DNA of 64,000 nucleotides from contig AP026127.1 of the NCBI GenBank assembly GCA_030295235.1, positions 1,056,501 to 1,120,500 of the forward strand. Reading direction: 5' to 3'. Origin of the DNA: Fistulifera solaris. Taxonomy: Eukaryota > Bacillariophyta > Bacillariophyceae > Naviculales > Stauroneidaceae. Each line of letters opens with the position of its first letter. Positions within the stretch are counted from its first letter, which is position 1. Below the pieces are notes generated by a model. It saw only the letters and a list, made by a program, of their open reading frames with translations. It made no database searches and was not told the origin of the DNA. The translations under genes were made by a program, and so were the position numbers. This document shows positions 55,202-64,000 of the stretch, piece by piece.

Positions 55202-56200
55202 TAGAATATTGTTAAGTCGAGAAAGGCGATGAGCGCTGTCAAGGGACAAAGGACAAAGTCGTCTATTGTGCTCACCACAAGCCAAGGAGTTTGCTGCCGA
55301 CATTTGGCCAGAAAATTACCAGTTTGGAAATAACAACGAAAACTATGGTCTCGTTTAAGAAGGATGTTTATTCGTCTTCTAGTCTGATACCTGTCGTCTA
55401 AAGCCACCAGCGCATCGTGTGAAATAGTATCTCTAGTTTTTTGTGAAGAGCGCGAGAACCTTTTCCTTTTCATCCTTGTTCCTGCCTGCGTGTTCTTCAG
55501 GTTTCATCTTTGTTCCTGAGAAACGGAGTCGCCTACATCTACAAATATACAGTAGTGCTCTGTGAAATTTATAGTAGCGTAAAACAAGTAACAAATCGCG
55601 ACGCAGAAACATCCTACACTAAAATCCAGTATCATAGCTTTTCAGTCTGTCTGAAAGTATCCAAAGCCAATTCTCGGCGAGAGAGTATGACTTTTAATGT
55701 ACTGCGCGTCTGGCGCTTCAGGGATACAGAATAGTAGGATTCAAAGTGTCAAGTATACTACTACGTATCGATATCAATGCAGCATTTGACTTCCGACTTC
55801 CGAATTAAAAGTAATAAAGTCATGAGCACGCAATAAGCAACGGGCGTTTGATTTTTGATTCTTGGCTGCAAAATTATTGATCATCGCACAAAACACAAAG
55901 CTTGCTCGAATCGTCTTTTGTTTGCCCTGCAAGTGAGCTGTATTTAAAACGACTAAAGATTAAACATGTCAACGATGGTTTACTTTTTGACTTTTGCCAA
56001 CGCGTCGCCTATTTTCATGGCAACCGCAGAAGCAGTATCTTTGCCCGCTCTGCTCCTCTCCGTTTCTTTTTCGGTGTTTCTTTTCCGCTGCAGATGTTGG
56101 TGTGAAATAAATGAAGGTGACAGTGTGGAGCATAGAAAAGCTCCTAGGTGTTCTCGTGGGGAGACTCTTGTTCTTCCTTCTGCTTTTGTGGCATTGAAGT
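55202..56200. other. Intergenic stretch of 1 kb
   Basis: No supported gene. Short frames on both strands are uninformative. A plus-strand hydrophobic frame at 55966-56298 overlaps the start region of the next gene in another phase and is treated as a shadow. Confidence 0.4.
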
Positions 56201-57940
56201 ATGCGCCGGACGTCGCAAACGCTTCAAGAAATGTGCGAAACGTTGCGAGAAGCGCAAGAAAGGTTCCTCGCACGTCCACCCGGAAGGATGCTGGGTAGCG
56301 AAAAACTTCAAGACAGCTTTTGCAAAGCTTCATCTACCCCCTCCACTTCCTTACCACCGTAAGAGGTCGCTGCTTGAACTGAAATGTGAATTCGAACATT
56401 GCGATGATAGCTCGGAAGAATCTCAAGAAACCGCATCGGTGGATCCAAACTTGATGCCAATGAATAGCCAACTGTATCGAGAAGGTTCACTAAGTGATGT
56501 TTCGCTATCTCATTCGACATCAAGCGCCGAGGATACGATCGACGTTAACGTGTCTACTCCAGGCTTGAAACCAGCGATTCAAATATCATATCCGAGAAGT
56601 CGAAGCGCGTTGATGGACATGGTCCGGATGCAACAGTGGCAATTCATCATCGATCACCCTGCCAAGAGCATTCTTCTTGGTCGTAAGCAGGCGAAGCACC
56701 ATGATTCAGATGGACTTTATCCGTTACATTGGGCTTGCTCCGGAGGGCCTCCGTCGTCAATTGTTGAAGCATTAATACAGAGCTATCCGTCTGCTACTCG
56801 AAAGAGGGATCATGAAGGATCTACCCCGCTTCACTTTGCCACTCATTATTCGGCTTCGGTTCCTGTCATTGAGAAGCTTCTTTTGGTTCATCCTGAGGCG
56901 GTGAGCATGCAAGACAAATACGGAAGAACGCCCCTTTATCACGCTATCGAGAAGTCTGCCAATATTAACGTCATTCAAGCGCTTATTCGAGCAGACAAAA
57001 CCACCACCGTGATTTCCTGTCTCCCTAAGGAACTGCGTGATATTCACAAAGAGCTTGGCAAGTACGACGGGGTATTGCGTCGCGCGATATCCGTACGAAC
57101 TCCACTATTCTTGGCGTGGACGGCTGTGCTTGGTGATGCCCACGCGAGGAAAACTTTTCAGGGAAAGAAGTGGGACAAAGCGGTACATCTATTGATGGCT
57201 GCTTATGAAACCATATCGACCAGCCGTCCCCTTGTGACTGACCAAACACCGCCTCATCGCGTTCCACCTGAACACTTCCTTCGAGCAGCAATCACTTTGG
57301 ATATCTATCTACCAGACGCTGTCGTTCCCATTGCCATTAAAAGCCTTGCGGTCGCAGCCTCGAAGTCAAAGTTAAGAGATGACCCTTCGCTGTACAGCGG
57401 CGCTGAATTTTTGGCCGCGGCGGCCGAGACGGAACAGTACTCGGAACAGAGATCAACCGATGTTATTCGAATGATCATTGAAGCGTTCCCTTTGCAGCTT
57501 CTCACTCAACTGATGGAGGACGAAGTCCTCTAGGAATAGCAGCAGCTGCTGGAAAGTTGTGGAAGCATGGTGCTATGGATCTTATTTTCGCTGCGGCGCC
57601 TGATGCTGTAAGCCAGGCGGATCCGCTGTCAGGGCTTCCTCCTTTTATGCTTGCTGCAGTCCGTCCAGAAGAGGCGAAAGAGTACACCGTGGATGTTTTG
57701 CGAGCGAAAAGCTTGAGGTTGTGGCTGGAAAAGAATGATCCATACAATTTGCTGACGCGTAAGGACAGGCAACGTGAACAACAGCCGCCGGTCACATCGC
57801 AGGAAGAGGTCTTGAAGCAAGGGTACGAAACAGCCAAGTTGGAGACTATCTACCAGTTAATTCAGTCTGATCCAACAGTCTTATCGCACTGTTTACGACA
57901 AAATGCATTATCATCATGTTTTCCTCGCCAAAAAACTTGA
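56201..57940 (+). CDS. Ankyrin-like repeat protein 2
   Basis: Preferred start is the ATG at 56201, opening a short helical leader (QTLQEMCETLREAQERFL). Two homopolymer repairs, C5 at 56337-56341 (to C4) and CC at 57527-57528 (to CCC), give 579 residues. Repeats of ankyrin type are clear: DGLYPLHWACSGGPPSSIVEALIQSYPSA, GSTPLHFATHYSASVPVIEKLL and GRTPLYHAIEKSANINVIQALI. A helical C-terminal half without a known domain follows, ending in a coiled-coil-like stretch. It resembles the ankyrin-like gene at 43345-45545 in repeat style. The start is uncertain, since the repeat-bearing frame itself extends upstream without an ATG. Function unknown. Confidence 0.65.
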
Positions 57941-58891
57941 GAGGTTTGTCCTCCAACATCATCGAAATTTCCTCGCCTCGCTCTGAGACGCGGACACATG
58001 CCATAAAAAATAAAATACTTAACTTTCCTTTGTAAGCTTGCAGTAATTTAAACGTACGCATTCCGTCAATTCAATACAGGAGATGAAGCGGCGCGGAAAC
58101 CATCTTCGATGGGGTTAGACAAGTAATGCATTTATCAAAAAGCCGTTTATCCTTCATGAATACGCCGAAGGAGATCAGGATTGTTTTTGCAACAAGGAAT
58201 AAGTCCTGCTGTCCATCATTCTTCTTGCCGCTTTAACTTTACTCCGTAATAGCTTTTGCTTGACATAAAAAAGTATTACTATAATTCCTTTGTGTACCTC
58301 AACTTTGACACGACTGCATTTCAGTCATGAGAAAAAATTGTTTCGAACGTCATTGCTAGCTAGTCCCCGTTCGTTCGCCTAGATTGTTGAGGTACATTTT
58401 ACTCTGAAACGAGGATGTATCTCTCCGTAGCATTTGCAAAACACGCCTTCTTATGTTACGTCGAACTGCATGGGGAAATCGTTTTTGTCCGAATTACTAT
58501 TGATCGCAAGTGTAGGCGACCTTTTGTCGCGACTGCATTTCAGTCATGAGTCATGAAATATGAAATTCCCGAACGAACTGCATCCTAAACTTCCTGTGTT
58601 TTGCTAGCTAGGTATGGTATAATAATCTATCAAACAGAACGATTTATCTTAGCAGTATTCGCAGTGCAGGAATCAATCTTTAGTGTTGAGTGGATCGTTC
58701 CTTCATTATTTGCGTCTTTCACAATGTCTTATCGGTATTCGCAATTTCTGTGACGGCGGAACAGCATGAACCGCCGCATCTTCGGAACGATGGACGGAAG
58801 GACAAAAAATCTTGACACGCTTTATAAACCCTAGCTTTTCATTGACAATAAAGTAATAATTAAATTACTTTTTCAATTCAACAGAACACAA
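57941..58891. other. Intergenic stretch before UPF2
   Basis: 950 bp with no supported gene. The 20 bp phrase CGACTGCATTTCAGTCATGA occurs twice (about 58311 and 58530), with the inner inverted repeat GACTG-CATTT-CAGTC. It probably holds the 3' end of the ankyrin-like gene and the UPF2 promoter. Confidence 0.5.
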
Positions 58892-61800
58892 ATGATCAGT
58901 AACCCGTCACCCGAAGGCCGAGGAGGAGGCAGAGCTGGGGGACGAAAAGGAAGAGGTCGAGGCGGACGACCTGCGGGGCGCGAAGGAGGACGCAGCAATA
59001 GCGGCGGCGATCCTGATGCTGCCAACGCCAAGGGTCGAGGAGGTCGCACCTCATCCAAACGAGGACGTGGACGCAACGCGGAGAAGAATTCAGATGGAAG
59101 AGCGGGCGGAAGAGTGGGTGGCCGAAGCGGAAACAAGCCCCCTCAACCATCTGTCGATCTAGTCGAGAAACAAAAGCAAGAAGAGGAAGAGAAACAACGC
59201 AGAGAAGCTGAAGCAGAAAGAAAACGGCTTGAGAAATTACAGCGAGAAGCCTTGGAAAAGAGAAAGCAAGAAATTGCGGCGCTAGAAGAAAGAATGCGCA
59301 ACGCCATAGACACTGTGAAGCAGTTCACTGATGTGAAAGTACTGCGACAAGCTAGTCGAAAAGCCATGGCAAATCTGGCGGAAGCTCGAAAGGAATTCGA
59401 GTCGAACAAAAAGAAACTTAAGACGGATTTGAAGAAATGCACTGCCTTTGTCAAGAAAATTAGAAGCGGATCGGCGTGGTCGAATTCGAACATTGACACA
59501 AATGACGTGGTAAAGGATGTATCAAATCTGAACTTATCACGATACGTCGACGAGATCGTCACTGCAATTGTCGAAAGCAAGCCCAAGATAGCTGATCTTC
59601 CTGTTGTTGTGGCGCTCTGCCAGGCAATGGATCTAAGATATGAGGACTTTCTATCAAATCTACTACGCGCTATTTGGAGTGTGATCAATACCACCAATAA
59701 AAATGATCCGGAGACTTCAAAATTGCGCAGGGTATATTTTCGCCTCGTGACACAGCTTCACTTATCTGGTCTTTCGGTCGATGTCAAACCTATTGTTAAG
59801 TGTATAGCCGAGGCTGTAGGCGCAAAGGACGACATTTACACCGTACAGGATGCGAATATCCTCGTTGCATTTGCAAAAGCTGCGAGTCCGGATATTTTCG
59901 AAGTTATTCCTAAATCTGTTCAAGATTCTTTGGACTACATAAGGGTGCAACTTGAAAGTAGATCTGTATCGGTAACAGGGGAATCAGCCCAAGACGCACC
60001 TGAAAAGATGACGGAACACACTCTTGAAAACGATGTCGCTAATTTACCCCCGTTGGTTGTTTCCGCTAAATTGTTGGAAGAAGCTTTTGAACGAAAGGCA
60101 TTGCTAGACAGTATGGATGGCGAAACGGGTTTATGGGATCCTGACGATGTTGGAGGGCACAAAATTCTTGTGACTCACTGTAAAGGAGCCTATAAGGTAC
60201 TTTCAAACTCGTTGGTACAGACACATGTCAAGCTTCAGAAATTGGTGAAACGTTGTGATCAAGATCGGCTACTTGCCGGGTCTCTCACAGAAGCACGTGA
60301 AAAGGGCTTAGAAGATGCCCGCAAGCTGAAAGACTCATTGCAAAAAAACAGTGGAAGCTCTGGCGGATGTGATGGCTCTGGCTGTCCCGAACTTACTTGA
60401 AGAAGAAGAATCTGACTTTGAGCTCTCGAAATCGGCAGGAGTTGAGGTGTGGACCAAAGGTGCTGACGAAGAAGCAGGCGACTTTGGTCCCTTTGATGAC
60501 GAGGAGACGAGGGCCTTTTATTGTGACATTCCCGACTTGCTGGCAACCATTCCGCCGGCTTTACTTGGAATGTCAGAAGATGACATTGAAAGCAAGACTG
60601 CCGAGAACGCAGTCAAATATGGTTCCGGATCTACCAGTGTTGTCTCTAACGAGGATATGACGGTGGAAATCACATCAGTGTCCGAAGAGCAACTTGACGC
60701 CGAAGAGGCCGAAGCCGAAAAAAGACAAAAATGGCGATGATAGCAATCTTGAAGGTATGTACGCGAATATGGATGAATTTGATTAGCGGCTGCCTCTGTA
60801 TAGTCATCTCACTAAACTCTTTGTAAACAGACGAAGAAAACGAAGATGCTCCGCACTACCGCCTCACAGTGCTGTTAGATCAGGAGCTACCAGAGTGCAA
60901 TCGACGCGAACAGGTTGATGACCTCAGCGAACGATTTTGCACTAATCACGGTTCATCGAAGAATTCGAGAAAACGTCTCACAAAGGCTCTCTTTCTTGTT
61001 CCTCGCTCAAGACTCGACTTACTCCCCTTCTATGCTCGATTCACAGCTACGGTAGATCGAGGTGTGGGGTGAAATTGGCCCGGCCTTGGTTACCGAGTTG
61101 GAGCAACAATTTCATGGCCAAACCAAGTTCAAGAAGAACTTGAACATTGAATCTCGAATGAGGACAGCCAGGTACATTGGGGAACTGACCAAATTTAGAG
61201 TGGCTCCGCCGATCGTTTTCCTCCGATGCATGAAACGATGTTTGGATGACTTCACTGGGAGCAATGTCGACATCGCTTGTACTCTCATGGAAAGTAGTGG
61301 CAGATTCTTATATCGCTTACCACATACTTCGACTCATCTTTCAAGCATAATGGAGATTATGACGAGACTTACTAAAGCGAAGGTACGGTTGCTTCGTTCT
61401 TCTTGTTGCTGACCAACACTGGATACCTCATTTTTTGAGCTGAGCAGAATCTTGATGAACGCTTGCAAGGTTTGGTCAATGCTGCTTTATACACCGTGAA
61501 ACCGCCATTGAAAGGTCCACGAAAGCGAGCCAAAGAGTACCCGCCCTTGGAATCGTATCTGCGTTGTTTGTTTTTTACTAGACTTTATCCCACAAACGCG
61601 TCCTGTTCGTTTGTGGCAAAACAGATCGCGCGTCTGCCGTGGCATGACCCAGCACAGGAATGCGGTGCTCTCGTTTGCAATTTGATGCTTAAGGCTGCCC
61701 GAAAAGGCAGGTATAAGACAATCCAAGCTATTGCAACTGTGGCAGGTAATCTAAGGACCCAAAAAGCAGCCGGAGAAGCCACCGTACGGCTAATTGACGC

Positions 61801-63377
61801 CGTCCTTGAGGAATTACGATGGGCTGTAGAAAAGCCGAACTTTCGCGACCAGCAGAGAGTTATTACGTATGCACGCCTACTTGGAGAACTCTGTAGTTCC
61901 TCGCAGGTTTCTGCACAAATAGTTTTGTGTCAGCTGTACGATTTCATTAATATTGGTCACGAGATACCTGAGTCTCTTCGAGAAGCCAGTCGGAAGCTAC
62001 TGTCCGAGCAAAACAATCAATCTGGAGCGGATTCTCTCTTTCCCGTTTACAACTCGAGTAGCGGTGTTTCACAAACTGTTAGGGAAGATGAAGAAATGGA
62101 AGAGCCGCTAGAAATAAGAACGGAGCAAGATGCAGCAGAACCAAAACCGGTTGCTGTGTCAGAATATTCGAAATTTGACCCTCGAGTACCTTCCGCTCAA
62201 GATCCTCCTAATTCAGCTTATCGTATCAAGTTGGTTTGCACACTTTTGGAAGTTTCTGCCAAGCAGCTGGCTTCGCGAAACAACTTATCGCGACTAAAGG
62301 GATTCTTAACAGCTTTTCAGCGTTATCTTTTCACCAAATCGATGCTACCAACAGATGTTGAATTCGCGTTACTTGACACTTTTGACGCTCTAGATTCCCA
62401 GTGGCGTCGAGTGGGAAAAGTAGGCAAGTCTGCAGATACGAAGATTACCGGCTTCCCCCGTTACGCAACTTGGTTTGAAGCACATAATGCAACTGTTGCC
62501 ATCGAGGAGGCGGAAGCCTTGTATGAACAACAGCAGCGGGCAACGTTAGCATCAGGGTCAACTTTAATTAGAGACGACGAAGACGATTCGTTATCCTCAG
62601 CTGATGGCGACGAAGACGATGGGTCGTCGTCCAGTGACGATGAGACGTTGTCAGATGCTCACGAAAGTTACATTCAGTCTGATAGGAGAGCCAAGAGTCT
62701 GACTCGGAGGGATCGTCAGACTCGGTTGAGGATTTTGAGAACGAGGATGTGTTTGACGAGGAAGCATATATGCGTCAACTCGAAGAAGAAGCTTTTGAAC
62801 GCGAATTGCGACGTGTGACAATGGAGGCGCTAGAAAAGGGAAAAGTGCATCGAGGAAACTCGTCGCGGACTATATGCCTTCCGGTTCACATAGCATTAAA
62901 AAGAAGCCCGATATTGCTGGAAAAGGGGGACCGATGCCAGAAAGTGGAATATCTTCGACAAATTTTCAAGGCGCAGGCATCAGCTTCCAGCTTTTGAAGA
63001 AAGGAAGCAAAGGAAAAGTGGAGGCTAAAGAATTGATTGTGCCAATGGACACCAACCTTGCTCTTGTTGCAACTAAACAAGATGACGAAGCAGCGAAAGA
63101 GCGTGATGTGATTAAACAGCGGGTACTACAATACGAAGCAGAAAGCGCAGAGTCTGAATATTCCGGTGGTAATGTCTATCTTGAACAAGAAAAACTGCAG
63201 GTAATTCGGAATCGTCCTCTCTTGATGGACGATATCGATAAAAATTTTGGTACCAGAGGCGGCAATCTTAGATCCTCCGATAAGCCAACGGGACGAGCAA
63301 CAGCTCGTCCACCGCTTTCAGGTCGTGGACGAGGTCGTGGACGAAGTAGCTCAAGCGGCAGAACGCTATTTGGATAA
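58892..63377 (+). CDS. UPF2: Nonsense-mediated mRNA decay factor UPF2
   Basis: Exons 58892-60754, 60831-61382 and 61448-63377 flank introns of 76 and 65 nt. Five homopolymer breaks need repair: 60342-60348, 60718-60723, 61066-61069, 62691-62692 and 62854-62858; the sum gives 1,447 residues. The N-terminus is Gly/Arg-rich (RGGGRAGGRKGRGRGG), then a charged coiled coil (KQEEEEKQRREAEAERKRLEK). The MIF4G domains include LKKCTAFVKKIRSGSAW, RLDLLPFYARF...GPALVTELEQQF and ECGALVCNLMLKAARKGRY...QRVITYARLLGELC. An acidic linker leads to the UPF1-binding end, with FQLLKKGSKGKVEAKELIVP...LALVATKQDDEAAKERDVIKQRVLQYE. UPF2 bridges UPF1 and UPF3 on mRNAs with premature stops. Confidence 0.92.
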
Positions 63378-63513
63378 GAAGCGCGAGAGGCGCTAATACT
63401 GTCGTAAAACCCTTAAATCTAATTTCAAGACCAAACGTCCATGAACTATATACACATGACATCTATTCTTTCGATTCCATTATCAATTCCTCTTCCTGAC
63501 ACGATGCGTTGAC

Positions 63514-64000
63514 CTAATTTTTCCGGCTACCAGCCTTCGACTTCTTGATGGCCCGTTGTTTGTCCTTCTTCTTCATTTTCTCCTTACGCTTTTCACTCTG
63601 AAGCTCCTTTACAGCTTTCTTGTTTGCTTTTCGATCAGCTTTGTATGCCTGTCGCTCAGCTGCGAGTTGCTCCGGCGTCCTGGCAACCTTCACGAAATCC
63701 TCTTTTTCGTCGTCGTCATCATCATCATCGTCATCCTCCGATCCCATCGATGCCGAATCTCCATCCTGACTTTCCACTTCCATGGCATCCATGGCGTTCT
63801 CCTCAATAATAACGTCTTTATTTTCCGATACAAATAAATTATCGGTCGAAGCATCTGATATTATTGATTGCACTGTTTTCGTCATACTGCTTCCAAGCTT
63901 TTTCGAGACAGCATCAACGACGTCTCGGTTCCCAGTCAGCGAAGCAACAGCTTGAGCGTAAGTGTCTTCTACTTCTCCCTTCTCTAACTTTTGAATCTCG
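63514..64000 (-). CDS. Probable RIO1-type protein kinase, C-terminal end
   Basis: The frame is open from the right edge to the stop at 63514 (about 162 codons), so only the C-terminus is in the window. It shows EIQKLEKGEVEDTYAQAVASLTG, an acidic run of nine Asp, then RTPEQLAAERQAYKADRKANKKAVKELQSEKRKEKMKKKDKQ. The Lys-rich tail of the form A-x-R-K-A-x-K-K-A-V-K-E-x-x-x-E-K-R-K resembles the end of RIO1 kinases, which act in 40S ribosome maturation. No kinase motif is inside the window, so the family is inferred from the tail only. It converges with UPF2. Confidence 0.45.
   Translation of the reverse strand, partial: EIQKLEKGEVEDTYAQAVASLTGNRDVVDAVSKKLGSSMTKTVQSIISDASTDNLFVSENKDVIIEENAMDAMEVESQDGDSASMGSEDDDDDDDDDEKEDFVKVARTPEQLAAERQAYKADRKANKKAVKELQSEKRKEKMKKKDKQRAIKKSKAGSRKN

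Noticed and set aside
55966-56298. Hydrophobic plus-strand frame upstream of the second ankyrin-like gene
   Set aside because: Overlaps the preferred start of that gene in another phase and shows no continuation.

Overview
The window is eukaryotic nuclear DNA, most likely from a diatom (a Phaeodactylum-like stramenopile). The basis is indirect: compact genes on both strands, a few GT-AG introns of only 64 to 85 nt, secretory/plastid-like presequences, and acidic or ankyrin-like proteins of a style common in diatoms. Nothing bacterial (operons, ribosome binding sites, CRISPR) is present. The species call is inference; no database was searched.

Layout. 1-589: 5' part of an exostosin-type (GT47) glycosyltransferase running off the left edge. 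1.2-5.6 kb: an unknown gene and two small secreted, probably membrane-anchored proteins. 5.9-7.5 kb: a LEA-like protein with a mitochondrial-type presequence. 7.9-9.4 kb: two families of about 205 bp direct repeats. 9.6-13.3 kb: a multi-pass membrane protein gene carrying a 1.2 kb internal tandem duplication. 13.8-19.5 kb: a mitochondrial-type cold-shock-domain protein and a roughly 1,700-residue acidic protein. 20.3-25.7 kb: a second LEA protein, an M14-like/DUF2817 peptidase, an SGNH hydrolase and an unknown gene. 27.8-36.2 kb: splicing factor SYF1, a small membrane protein, a ubiquitin-specific protease and a type II glycosyltransferase. 37.4-41.4 kb: a degenerate mariner-like transposase followed by a 215 bp satellite array. 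41.4-58 kb: DUS1-like tRNA dihydrouridine synthase, an ankyrin-like protein, a 3'(2'),5'-bisphosphate nucleotidase, the cohesin loader SCC2 (with a PHD finger), the RNA polymerase III factor BRF1 and a second ankyrin-like protein. 58.9-64 kb: the nonsense-mediated-decay factor UPF2 and the C-terminal end of a probable RIO1 kinase.

Many conserved genes are interrupted by single-base frame breaks, and almost every break is restored by adding or removing one base in a short homopolymer. About 26 such sites are listed. I read them as residual indels of a long-read assembly rather than biology, and the CDS entries are therefore whole genes spanning the breaks. SCC2, BRF1, the nucleotidase and both LEA genes are unbroken. 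The core genes are unrelated housekeeping functions (splicing, NMD, tRNA modification, Pol III transcription, cohesin loading, deubiquitination). The accessory interest lies in the repeats, the transposase, the LEA pair and the duplicated membrane protein.
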